A stretch of DNA of 64,000 nucleotides from Diplolepis rosae (GCA_030998225.1 JAPYXD010000459.1:1674001-1738000), one strand, 5' to 3'. Numbered from the stretch's first letter, positions 21,262-32,012 are shown. Translations and numbers: made by a program. The notes: generated by a model from the letters alone, not told the origin.

Positions 21262-24219
21262 TAAACTCTACCTCCGTGGTGGTGTGGAAAGGAGTTTTAT
21301 TTCAGAATATTTGGGATTCTCTAAGAATGAACCAGCTTTTTTATTTTAATATTTCAAATGTGTTTTCTTTCTTTTATGTTTAAGGTAAAAACTAGATCTA
21401 AAAAAAGCAAAAAAACCTATTTCTCTAATTGCGTCCAAGATTAGAGCAGAATCTATGCAACCGATTGTTAAAGGTTTTAAAAGTTTTCGCTTTAATTTAA
21501 AAAGCAAGTCTTCATAGTATTTTACTAAGTAATGAAAGAATGTCTACAATTGTTTTCTTGAATCCTACCCAAAGGTCAAAAATGGTGCAAAAATGTCGTA
21601 AAATAAGAAAAATGTCTGAGTACTTTGAAGAAGTTTTTCTAAATCGATATGTATCATATTCCAATAATATTTAGGAATATTTATTAAAATATTCATCTTC
21701 TAAATTTGTTTGATTAATGTACAGAGTACACTTTATATTTGAAATTTGTATACACTCTAAATCTGAATCAGTCAAATTTTCACTGATTGAATCAGTGATT
21801 TGCCTTTTCACTGAATCATCAGTGGAAACAATATTTTTCACTGTTAAATCAGTTACTTTTCACTGAAGTAATCAGTGAAATTTGACTGATTCACAGTAAC
21901 CTGTTTTTAGTTATTTAAATCAGTCAAATTTCACTGATAATCAGTAGATTTTGACAGATTCATATTTGAAATTTGTACAGTTTTCAAAAAAATCCGAAAC
22001 TTTTTGAATTTAGTAGTTTATTTATAAAATTTGAGAATGTTGTAGTTGATATTTCTATATAGAACTTTAAGCATTTATGGACATAAAATTTCATTTAAAG
22101 TTTCTTCTATCGGTATTCAAAACTTTCAACAATTTTGCAAGATCAGTCAAATGCAAAATTTGACAGAGTATTTAATCAAAATATTTACATTTATTTTTTA
22201 AATATTTTGAAAATAATTCGACTAAAATAATGATTAATAAGATTTTGTAACATTGTGGGAATATTGGAACGCTGCAAGATTAAATTTTGAGTACAATTTT
22301 CAATTAATGAATGTTTAAAAAATTGAGTGAAAGCATCAATTAAAAAATATTTTTACTTTATAAATTTGATTAAGTGCAGTAATAAGAAAATTTTGACTTT
22401 CTATAAAGCATTTCATTTATCTGATTAAAAGTCTGTGCATACGTCACTAAAACGTAAGATTAAAAAACTTTAAACTGCTTTTACCATCAATCTATGAATG
22501 TGGATTTTAAACCGTAATTTAATGTGTCTTATTTTTTTTTGATAAAATATTTTTAACATAATTTTTTGCTTAAAGTAGCCGATTTACTCGATTAAAAATT
22601 GGTCAACTTGTATATTTCAAAATTCTGTAATAAAAGTATTTTCATATTATGTTTTTGTATCCTATGCGTAGAATTTTAATTTTAAAATTGAGATTTCTCA
22701 CAAAGAAAAAAGATTGTCTTATTAAAGCAGTTTATTCCCAGAAATTAAAAATCATTTACTTAATATTTCGATTCCAAACATTGAATATTTATTGACTTTG
22801 AATAAAACAGAAAAAAAAATTTTATGAAGTTTTAAAATCTTTTTACAATGTTACGAATTGGGCCGAATTTAGAATTACGAAATCTTTCATTAGAAAAAGA
22901 AAAAAGTCACTCACATGAAATAAACTTCTGTAAGAATTATCAAGATTGAAGAGATGTTAAAATATTTGAAAAATAATGCAATTGTAAAATTGCAATTTAT
23001 ATCAATATTTGACAAATTTTTAGCTTTCTCAATCAAAGCATTATCCGGAAATTTTTAGTTCCTTTAAAAAGATGGAATATTTATCAATTTCTTGAATGTT
23101 CATACATTAAAAAAATATCGAATTAGAGAATTATATGCAAAGTATTTTCCATTAAGAAGACATAAACATGACATAATTAGTTTTATATCTACATTTTCAG
23201 CTTACTTTTTTGTGGCTTAAGCACACATTTTGAATTCGAAGTACAAAAATGCTCTACAGAGTTGAAGTATTTCCTGAATCAATTATTATTGATCCTGAAT
23301 TCTATTGGAAAATTTGTTGTTTACTGTTCAAATCTTACTACGATTTCAGACGGACAGACAAATTAAGAACTACAAAATATTTCATCCAAAAGATTGCACT
23401 CCTCCATAAAATCTTGTCAAATTGTAACAAGATTTGAACACTTCGAACGAACATTTTTATGTAAAATTTAAAGTTGATTGATATTTATATGTTAATATGG
23501 AAATACCAATAAACACATATTTTAGCTTTTTAATTTATCTACTGCTATTAGACAATTTTCCATTTCCGTAGAGATTTTAAGTTTTGGACTGAAAAGTTTG
23601 TGCTTAGGCTACAAAAATGTGAGATGAAAATATTTCTAACATATAACTGAAAATATAAATTATGAACTTGAATTTTATGTTCATTTTATCTTGATAGAAA
23701 ATATTGTTCTAATTGAAAAATTGTTAAATGTACAAAATTAGTAAGAAGTATATAAATTTGAATGGAAAATTATATATTGATTCAAATTTTATACATTTAT
23801 TGTCACTAAATTTCACTGAAAGTTTATTTTTGAAGTGTTGAAATCCTCATGAAATTTTCCAAGATCATACTGATGTTTATTTCATGCAGACTTTCTTCAA
23901 GAAATTGAAGAAAAGTGTTATTTCTTGAACTATATACTTCGTAAATTCAAATTCGTCGTCTGCTTCGCGCCTCTTTTGCACGTACTCGAGAAAAATACAA
24001 TTCTTAATTTAGACTCGACAAACGAAAGCGTGAAATCTAAAAATAACTTGAAAACTCAAGCATTGTAACGAAGTCCGTCTTCGTGCACCTTCGGCTTTAC
24101 ACGAAGCTGGTGACCGCAGCGTGTAGCAGAGCCGACACACTGACACGCCACGTTTGCATGTGTTTCTCCCAGATGGGAACGTGGTGGGGGCCGAAAAATC
24201 CCACGTTTTGGAGACACTG
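21262..24219 (-). repeat. Right 2.96-kb inverted repeat of the hAT element
   Basis: Reverse complement of 14801-17756. It differs at a few positions near the inner border (for example CCACACCACCACGG against CCACACGACCACGG when both are read outward from the left). It contains the mirror copy of the MITE at 21757-21985. Confidence 0.93.
21757..21985. repeat. ATCTGAATCAGT-family MITE inside the right hAT arm
   Basis: Mirror image of 17045-17270, starting CACTCTAAATCTGAATCAGT. Its presence at the same place in both arms shows that the arms were copied as units. Confidence 0.65.
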
Positions 24220-24426
24220 ATCAACACTGATCAACACAAATCAGGGCAGGTCGACCTCTAATGTATTGGGTGTCTCCGTAGGATAGTTCATGTGCGGTGG
24301 TGTACGCGGCGCTAGTTGTCGGAAGCGCGCGGAGTGCGGCAAAGGGAACGGCTTCGTATGAGTTCCCCCATTGTTGTATACAAGTATCAACAATTCGTAC
24401 GCGATCGCGCTTTATAATCATTTAAA

Positions 24427-26430
24427 ATGAATTCGAAGTACGGAATTCAATGTGCTGTGAGTGGGTATACCTCCAAAAGGGGTCGGAAAAACAATGTATC
24501 AATTCATCGGTTTCCGAAGAAAGAAAATGCTGGACAACGATGGATAGAAGCATGCTCAAATCCCTACTTGTCGAGGTTAGGATATCTCGAAGTACTAGAA
24601 AGACAATTTTTTATTTGTCATCGACATTTTTCCGACGTTAAATTTACCGTCGTGTAGTGATGTGTAGAGTGGAAGGGATGTGAACATTAAACCGGCGAGT
24701 GTTTCTTCCCCATCAGACTTCAAAATTTTTATTCCCGAAGTAGAGAAACCTGCAGAAGGCACGCGAGACTTTGAAGAAAGTAGCGTGCAGTTTGCACACG
24801 TAAGTAACAATATTTTTAATTTCATACGATATTGTATATAATTTCAAACTTTTCGACTCTGATCAGAGTCCTCATTAGTGATCTTTATTTCTAAAATTTT
24901 AAAAGCAGTAAATAAAATATTACATATATGAGCCCTATTTCGAAGTAAACTTTGAAAATGTGAAAAAATGTAAAAATCGTAAGAAAATTTACATAAAACA
25001 GTACAAGAAACTTCGATGAAGTATCTAAAACTTCCTTAGGAATGACAATAAAATTCTAGCACGTAATTTTGAGATACCAAACTAAAGAAGTAGTATATAC
25101 ACTACCGGTCAAAATTATTTATTCACCTGCTGTGTTAGCTATTCTTAAAGTGTCTTATTTTTTATAATTATTTAAATTTTGCATCTAGTGAGCCCAAGTT
25201 TGTTAACTTATCAAGATATTTTTAGAATTTTTCTTTTGGATTCTACCCTGGGGTCAAACATGGTACAAACATGTCGAAAATTTTCAAATGAAGACAGTAA
25301 TCTATAAATTTTATTAAAATATGATACACATTGGTTTTTAAAAATTTCTTGTAAGTGGCCACACATTTTTAAAATTTTATGACCTTTTTGTATCATTTTT
25401 GACGCCGGGTGGAATCCAGGAAAAAAAATCTGAAAATATCTTGATTAGTTAGCAAAATACTATGAAAACCTATCATTTAAATGAGACAAAAAACTTTTAA
25501 AAATCTTAATTAATTTCAGAGTTGTTAATATTTTTCAGAATGATTGAAATTTCAAGTTTTTTGAAATATTTTTTTATAAAGTTAACATTTTGTTATTTTT
25601 TCTGATTTTTCTAAATCATTTCAGTCGATTATGTCGATCATTAGAAGAGTGTATCACTGTACGTGACAACGGAACTCTACTATATCGACCTTATCAACCT
25701 ATGATTCAGAATTAATCCAACGTTATTTAAAACTAGATGGTATTTTCCAATATAAATTGAAGAAATTTTTCTGTGAAAAGAAAAAATTTCTTCAATTTTG
25801 TTATTTAGTTTATTTTATTATTTTTTATTTTGTTTTATTTGTTATTTGCAAAATTTTATTAACTTTTATTTTATGATAGGGAAAAAATTTCAACTTGTTA
25901 TTATAAAAATTAAGACACTTTAGGAATAGCTGAAACAACAAGTGAACAAATAATTTCGACCGGCAGTGTACTTCTGTCTAAATGTTACTGAAGATATAGA
26001 TGCAAGTACATATATAGTATAAAATTACAAAGGATTATTTATGAAAAAATAGCTGAGAATTGCCCATACAAATTCCACAATGTCAGAAATTCCCACCACA
26101 ATTTCGCGAAACATGTGACTGGAGTTTTATTTTATAAAATTTATTTTTATTTATTTTATAAAATACCTACGAAATAAATTTCAAATATTCATAGAAATTA
26201 AATGCTTTTAATCTATATTCCAGAAAAAAGAATCAGAAGATATCCCAGAAGCAGGAAGCAGCAAGGATGTACTTGCAGAAGACTTTCACACAACACCGAA
26301 GAGAGCTATCTCGAACCCACAAAGTGTTCGATTATCTTGTAGTACAAAAATCAACGCAAAATGTGCTAAGCAACTATATTTTCTGAAAATAAAAATACAA
26401 ATTACAGATATTTTTGATTTTTATTTATGA
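24427..26430 (+). pseudogene. THAP-only protein of the second P-like element, degraded
   Basis: Exon 1 starts at ATG 24427 and encodes a THAP domain: C9, then Tyr14 (TAT at 24466-24468) where the second zinc cysteine belongs, W39, and C64 and H67 in FICHRHFSD. It hits stops at about 24655-24660. In another frame, coding-like sequence (PSDFKIFIPEVEKPAEGTRD) continues to a GTAAGT donor at 24811. A plausible second exon from about 26224 (after ATTCCAG) encodes KKESEDIPEAGSSKDVLAED and ends at about 26430 near an AATAAA-like signal. No RNase H or GTP-binding part exists. Complete relatives of this layout would bind P ends without cutting, like a repressor. Here zinc binding is compromised. Confidence 0.65.
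25100..25968. mobile_element. Tc1-type MITE, 869 bp, in the THAP gene intron
   Basis: The ends are CACTACCGGTCAAAATTATT and (inverted) CACTGCCGGTCGAAATTATT, with TA at 25098-25099 and 25969-25970. The palindromic outer about 60 bp includes AGTGTCTTA on both sides. No transposase is visible. Confidence 0.85.
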
Positions 26431-27569
26431 CGAGAAAACCATGATTTAAGGCAAAATTGTGAAAATGTAATTAAAGAGTGAGTTGATATCAATATAACTT
26501 CTCACTCTTGAATTAAATTTTCACAATTTTGCGCTAAATCTTCAATTTCCTTTTAATTTTATTTGAATATATTCTTTGTAACACATTTAAAGAACCTACG
26601 TATGCATGTATATGCACTAACACGTGCACACATAATGGTAGTTCATGCGCAGTGCTGTACGCGGCGCTAGTTGCTAACGGTCCACCACCTTTCCATTAGG
26701 TTTGCACGTCCTGACACAAATGCACTGACATATATCGGTGACAGGAAGTCTTAACAATGTTAGTGGCAGAGCTGGCGCCATCGAACTTCACGATCTGAAC
26801 TACGTAGCCAGAACTTTGTTACTGTGAAATTAGAGTTCTTAAATTCTCGAGAATTTAAGTTGGTGGAATATAACCGAGAATATTACAGAATTTAAAGAAT
26901 ATAAGAGAATATAAAGAGAATTTGGAGAATTTATGTTTTAAATATCAATTTATGTGTACTTATCAATTTTGAAAACATGTTTGTTATTAAATAAGAGGCA
27001 TTTGATTGTGTACATGTGTTTGAAATGAAAAAGAACCTTGAAATTGTTTTACTCTCAAGATATTAAAACTTTTCACCGCTGAAATTTTAGGTTATATTCA
27101 CTTTGAATTTAATACTAAAGATATTAAATTAACATTATCTCCATAATTATAAAAATTTCAATGAATTATATTAATTTCTTCAGTAAATTAAATGTCTTAT
27201 TTGCATGAAATTCTTTAAACAATTTTTATTAGAACAAAATAGAACATTATTATATTTTAATTATGTAAAACACATTACATTAATGAGCTTGAGAATCTTA
27301 GTAATCATTTTCAGCCTTTTGTTTTCATTTTCCTCAATACTGTTCACCTTTTTAAGACCTAGCATATAAAATATAGAGTAATATAGCTTAAGCTACATTT
27401 AAAAAAAAATATTTAACATTTGACCTTCATAAACGCTTAAATCGTAGTATAAAAACTTTTGAGAATGCAAATTTAGTAAAAAAATATTGATATCACTTAT
27501 ACCTATTCTCTACCTATTCCTAAGTATGTACCCATCGTTGTCGAAAAATATGAGGCTAACATATTATCA

Positions 27570-28030
27570 TTAAGGTAGTTGTCGTGCCAAGAAACAGGTC
27601 TCTGAAGAAAAAAGTTCTTTTATGATTTTGAGACTTGAAATTATATCATTAGTCGTTTCATATGAAACAGAAAAAATTATTTCTTATGGAGAAAATTTAA
27701 AAATCACGAAAAATAATACTTTTAACATTATTTGTTGTAATAGAATCTTTCCTTACTAAACCTTCTTATCAATTTTTTGAAAATAATTGAATTTTCATAA
27801 ATCATGGCCTATTTTACCAGGGAAAATATTCTCTATAACCCTACTGTTTCCCAGTTTGAAAATAAGTGAAAAATCTTAAAATATAGCTATTTTGAAAAAA
27901 AATTCTTTTTGAAAAATTGCTTCAACGCTTTTAATAACAGAAAACTGTACTTTTAAAATTGGAAACAGTAGAGTTATAGAGAATCTTTTCCCCAAAAGAA
28001 TAAGCCATGATTCATGGAAATCCAATAATT
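27570..28030. repeat. Remnant palindromic TTAA-type MITE
   Basis: The left part begins TTAAGGTAGTTGTCGTGCCA. An internal palindrome pairs AATCATGGCCTATTTTACCA with a matching segment near 28000-28015 (AAGCCATGATTCATGG), with AACCCTACTGTTTCC and GGAAACAGTAGAGTT inside. The start resembles the element at 54443-55064 (TTAAGGTAGTACGATCACGA). The right end is lost. Confidence 0.5.
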
Positions 28031-28054
28031 TTTTTCTTGCACAGTGCACTAGGT

Positions 28055-28578
28055 TAAAGTTCGAATAATAAAATTCCAATATTACTTTTCCTAAGAAAAA
28101 CATTTTTATAAGGTATATAAAACATATAATCATGAATTTTCTATAGTACTCCCTTCAAACATGTATTTTTATGATTATTATTATGATTTCCCTGCAGATG
28201 GAATGTTTTCGAATTTTCCCTTCGTTCTTGTTACAATTTTAACTCTTTGCATAATGCAAGAAAAAAATTATACATTTATAATGACAATTTACTGCGATTT
28301 TGAAGAATCTTAACTTTAAAATAAGCCCAAGAACATTAATAAATGTTGATTATTTTGAAAGTTTTTTAAAATTTAAGAAAACATTGAAATCTAGACTTTT
28401 TTTGCAATACCTTCTTCAAAATTTAACAAAACAACTTCATTCTGGACTCATTTTATAGAGAATTTTGATGGCATTCAATTCATAATGAGAGCAAATTTCA
28501 TCACTCACAAAATTAAAATTAAGATAATTTAACTAATCATCGAAAAACACGTGGTCCTCCAATTTTAACCGGTAATTT
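28055..28578. repeat. Diverged copy of the 621-bp Tc1-type MITE
   Basis: Follows the left-arm MITE (after the mariner B site) motif by motif: ATTATGATTTCCCTGCAGAT, then AAAAAAATTATACATTTATA with ATGACAATTTACTGCGATT, then TGGTCCTCCAATTTTAACCG at the end. The outer left end is missing. Confidence 0.65.
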
Positions 28579-29223
28579 ATTCTAATTAAATAAACTAATG
28601 TTTCCATTGCATTTGATATCCTTCGCTTCGTCTCATTCAGTCTCATTAGGATCAACTTTTCGTGATAAGTACTTGCAGACCCGGCAACCACCGGCAACAG
28701 GCAAACGACGTGTTGTGATTATGATATTTATTAAATTTCGACAGACGCTTATCATATACAATCAGAATATGTTTGAAATATTGAACTATAATTTTATACG
28801 CAATAAATAATTGATTCTGATTGTTTAAAATATTTAAAAAGTCAAAATGAGAACATTCTCATAAATTCTAAGAGAATTTATCTGCCGGTTATATTCTCGG
28901 TAATATTCTCATTCTCGGTACCGTTCTCAATGTAATATAACCGACTCAGAACTCTATGTGAAATACATTGGAGCTTGGAGGGCCTGCAAGCAACCGATAG
29001 GTTCGTGAGCCTTTACTGTTGATGTTCATGCTCCGCAGAGGTCGCTCGAACACTATGGCGCGGAGATATAAAGGTAAGCCCGATACTTTCCGGACAGACC
29101 TCGTATATCACCGCTTGTAAAAAAAAGTGCCGGATTAAATATTGTAGGGCTGCGAAGTCTGCCAGTGAAGAATCAAAAATGTAGAGGGTCCCGAGGAAAT
29201 GTATACAAATTTAGGTTTAGGGT

Positions 29224-29324
29224 ACTTCAAAAAATAATAATCATAATTCGGCACATTGGCCTATACAAGTTGACGGGGCCTGTATAGGCCGGTGTGCCGA
29301 ATTAAGATTATTATTTTTTGAAGT
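29224..29324. repeat. Near-perfect hairpin, 44-nt arms, 13-nt loop
   Basis: Arms 29224-29267 and 29281-29324 pair at 41 of 44 positions. The loop is AGTTGACGGGGCC. The motif CCTATACAAGTTGACGGGGC recurs as CCTATACGAGTTGATGGGGC at about 31239-31258, so the hairpin belongs to a repeat family. It may be a MITE remnant or a small-RNA hairpin; there is no evidence for transcription. Confidence 0.7.
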
Positions 29325-29387
29325 TCAATGGGCGGCCAACTGTTGGCGCTTCCATAGACTATCCTTCTTCATATTTCTACTCACGAA

Positions 29388-29960
29388 CAGCGTTGCCAGG
29401 CAGTACCATAATTATGTAATCGTACCATAATTCAAAAATACTTTTATTTTTCATTTATCCACAATGAAATCCAAACAAAAGCAGAATAACCATTATCCAA
29501 TGAAAATTGTTTTCTGCCCTATATGAAGCATGTTTGACCAATCAATCATTTTTTTAAATGAAGGCTGAGTAGAGTTAATTTCCATGTGATTTACGTAAAG
29601 ACATTGCAAAGATAATAACATATTATACTTGCTTTTTATAGATTATAAGCTGTTTTATAAAAAGAAATGTTCCTTAATAAGAGTTACTTTAAGTAAATGT
29701 TACAAAATACAAAGACTTGAAAAAGTAGAAACGGTCTTATAATTATTATTAAATTAGTTTTATTGAAACATAATATTATTATATTTATTAAAAAAAATTT
29801 ATTAGCATTTTATTTATGAAAAATATTAAACTTTGACTTATTTGAAGATATATCAATTTGAATTTCGCGCCACGCATGCGTCTTGTAAACATGTACCATA
29901 GTGTACCATAATTTTAACATGCTGATTCCATAATTTCGCCTCGTCTGTCTGGCAACGCTG
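29388..29960. mobile_element. hAT-type MITE, 573 bp
   Basis: The ends are CAGCGTTGCCAGGCAG and (inverted) CAGCGTTGCCAGACAG, with TACCATAATT repeated just inside each end. Flanks CTCACGAA (29380-29387) and CCCACGAA (29961-29968) match at 7 of 8 positions, consistent with an aged 8-bp duplication. No coding sequence. Confidence 0.75.
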
Positions 29961-29968
29961 CCCACGAA

Positions 29969-31890
29969 GTAGTATAAGGAGGGCGAACTCCATACCTTCA
30001 ATTTTTTCGCAGTGACTGTACATTAAGTGACAATCTCGAAGTAATGCAACCAATTTTAAGTCAGAATCACATGCACACATCTTTAACTCTATCTTTTTCT
30101 TTTGGCAGAGAATCTTAAAGTGAGAAAAGTCTGACGTCACATTTGAACAAATAAATCAGTTAGTGAGGTTAAATACTGGCGTGCAATTTCTCATTTATTC
30201 ATTGTTTTTTTTTGTGTAATTTTTGTCCTGAGTGCTTCGATTTAAAAGAAGATGGTAGATACAGCATACAAACAATTCAATATTTCATCCAAATCTTTTA
30301 ATTGCACTCAGTTATAACCTCAACATTTAACTTTTATTTCTATTTACACTACTTCGTGATTTACACCAAGGTACATTTAAAATTCACTTACTTAATTTAA
30401 CAGTATAGTTACTTCTGGCTTCGATGTTCACAATTTATTCATTTTTCAATTGAAGATTTTGCAAAACACTATTTGCGTATTTATATTTCGGGGTTTCCAG
30501 AGCCGTCAAATATAGCTCCGCTCCGCGATTCATGCATGAATATCTTTAAACGCGATTTTCCAAAAGTTGCGTTTTTGCAACTGGTTGACATGATATCTCG
30601 AAAAGTAATTGATCAATTAACTAAAGTCATGTATCAAAATTTGTGAAAAACATGTCGCTATCGTCTGACACGAGCTTTTTGGATTTTTTCCATTTCAAGA
30701 ATTTTCACAGCTGTTCTTGACCTTGAAAACATAGAAATTTTTTTTTTTTCTTGTTTGTTTACTATTTCCTGAAATTTTCAAATTTTGCAAATTCCTTGTG
30801 TCAAACGATATCCAAAGGCATAAAAAAACTGAATCATTTTGGTTTTTTTGTTTCAGACGACTTTCATGAGCTAAATCGTGTCAACCGTTTTGTTATACAT
30901 TTTTCGTAAGGAATATTTTAATGTCAAATCACGGTCAAATTGGAGGCAGTAAAATTTCAGTAAAATTTTTGTTGAAAGTATATAAATGAATAAGTTGAAT
31001 GAAAAAAAACCGCACCTCGATTGCATTATTGGTTTCCCTACAATTCATTCTCAAAAATCAGTATCAAAAACGAGGCCACAAGGTAGAAGACTCCCTTAAA
31101 ATTGGTTGCATTACTTCGAGCTTGTCACTTATTGTACAGCCACTGCAACCGATTTCGGATCAAGTTCTTATGTACTTATGTAAGTTCGGCCTCCTTATTC
31201 TACTTCGTGTTTCTACCATTGAGTTGATAGGGCCTGGACCTATACGAGTTGATGGGGCCTGCCTCTAATGAAAATGAAATAAATTATTTTTAAATTAAAT
31301 TGAAATATTCAATACTTTTCATTTATCTGATTTTTATAATTATATTTATATGCTCTAATTTTTCAAATTTTTGTCGGATATTGCTTGTAAATGAACTTGG
31401 CCTTACTTTTTGGGCTCTGATAAGGTTTACTTACTTTTCGGATTCCAGAAATCACGAAGCGTGGATATTCGTTACAAAAAAGTGGTGGTCCAATTTTACA
31501 CGAATATAATACCTTCTCATATGTGATAGTATGTGAAACCATATACTTACTCTTCATTATAAAATACAATATAACAACTAATTAGTCAATTTAAATGGGT
31601 CATGAAATTAAAACCTTACTTAAGGTTGAATATAAGTCCCATCCCCGTACAAATAGTAGAGTCCCGTGGGGCGCCGTCGAGCTATGCTGTTTTGAAAAAA
31701 TTTCATGGGCTCGCATGGTGAAAATTTTAGTGCGCTTCTGGCTTAGAATTCGTAGTATGTGTGTATGCGTATAGTCACCAATGCTATGCCAGCGATCGAC
31801 TCGTAGATCGTGCAACACTGCAATTTAAACCTAACTGTGATATGCGTTTGAAAAGCTGGATGTCAAAGGCTATTGTTAACAGTTAAAAAA
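29969..31890. other. No gene recognised
   Basis: AT-rich DNA without recognisable coding sequence. It contains a second copy of the CCTATACGAGTTGATGGGGC motif (about 31239) and a GAACTTGGCCTTACTTTTTG block at 31392 related to the repeat at 41480-41680 and 55745-56000. Confidence 0.4.
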
Positions 31891-32009
31891 ATGTCAGGTC
31901 AAGTGAGATGGAAAGGAAGATTTATAAAGAACAAAAGTTTAGACTATGAAGTGCGTCGAAATTCGGGAATGGTTGAAGCGAGGAAAAGAAAATATTCTGC
32001 CAACAATTC

Positions 32010-32010
<1 letters not shown>
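31891..32010 (+). CDS. Possible first coding exon of an unknown protein
   Basis: The ATG at 31891 follows an A-rich context and opens MSGQVRWKGRFIKNKSLDYE, then VRRNSGMVEARKRKYSANNS, a basic and plausible protein start. The reading frame then runs into a (GT)n microsatellite at 32013, where the coding character ends. The 250 bp upstream (31640-31890) is less AT-rich than its surroundings and could be a 5' leader. I do not recognise the family. It could be the start of a transposon-encoded DNA-binding protein or a chance frame. Confidence 0.25.

Positions 32011-32012
<2 letters not shown>

Larger units (their letters stand above)
14801..24219. mobile_element. hAT transposon, 9419 bp, with 2.96-kb terminal inverted repeats
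   Basis: The termini are CAGTGTCTCCAAAACGTGGG and its exact complement at the right, with the 8-bp duplication ATCAACAC on both sides. The arms 14801-17756 and 21262-24219 are near-identical reverse complements, and the 3.5-kb centre holds one transposase gene. hAT elements normally have inverted repeats of about 10-30 bp, so arms of this size are exceptional. The element lies in the right arm of the P element. Confidence 0.93.
24242..26713. mobile_element. Second P-like (THAP) insertion, 2472 bp
   Basis: Flanked by ACACAAAT on both sides (24234-24241 and 26714-26721). The termini CAGGGCAGGTCGACCTCTAA and (inverted) CAGGACGTGCAAACCTAATG are imperfect inverted repeats. Subterminal sequences TAGTTCATGTGCGGTGGTGT (24286) and TAGTTCATGCGCAGTGCTGT (26639), each followed by ACGCGGCGCTAGTTG, lie in the same orientation at the two ends. 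The only coding content is a THAP protein lacking a catalytic domain. Confidence 0.85.
26831..28956. mobile_element. Nonautonomous hAT-like insertion, 2126 bp
   Basis: The duplicated target TGTGAAAT is at 26823-26830 and 28957-28964. The short termini TAGAGTTCT are at both ends, with subterminal GAATATAACCGAGAATATTA-type repeats on the left and their complements on the right. No transposase is recognisable. It contains remnants of two other repeats (see 27570-28030 and 28055-28578). Confidence 0.8.
8099..28986. mobile_element. P-type THAP transposon with long inverted arms, carrying nested insertions
   Basis: The termini are CAGGCCCTCCAAGCTCCAAT (left) and its exact complement at the right end (28986 inward). 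Both sides carry the 8-bp duplication CAAGCAAC. The right arm can be followed as the reverse complement of the left arm through 13911-14800, 24228-24241, 26722-26830 and 28957-28986, jumping over three insertions. Subtracting mariner B, the hAT, the second P-like and the hAT-like insertions with their duplications gives a native length of about 5527 bp. The interior (10748-13905) encodes a THAP-domain P transposase, now broken. It sits inside mariner A between that element's TIR and its transposase start. Confidence 0.9.
13911..28986 (-). repeat. Right inverted arm of the P-type element, interrupted by three insertions
   Basis: The pieces 13911-14800, 24228-24241, 26722-26830 and 28965-28986, together with single copies of the three target duplications, reconstruct the reverse complement of 8099-10453 minus mariner B. 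The order and junctions are exact at each target duplication. Confidence 0.85.
7257..29103. mobile_element. Mariner element A, outermost shell of the nested cluster
   Basis: The left end CGAGGTCTGTCCACAAAGTA and the right end (inverted) CGAGGTCTGTCCGGAAAGTA continue to match for about 50 bp into the element. TA flanks both sides (7255-7256 and 29104-29105). Removing the 20,888-bp P-type insertion and its 8-bp duplication leaves about 951 bp, shorter than a full mariner. The internal deletion seen in the transposase agrees with this. This element was therefore in place before every other insertion in 8099-28986. Confidence 0.9.
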
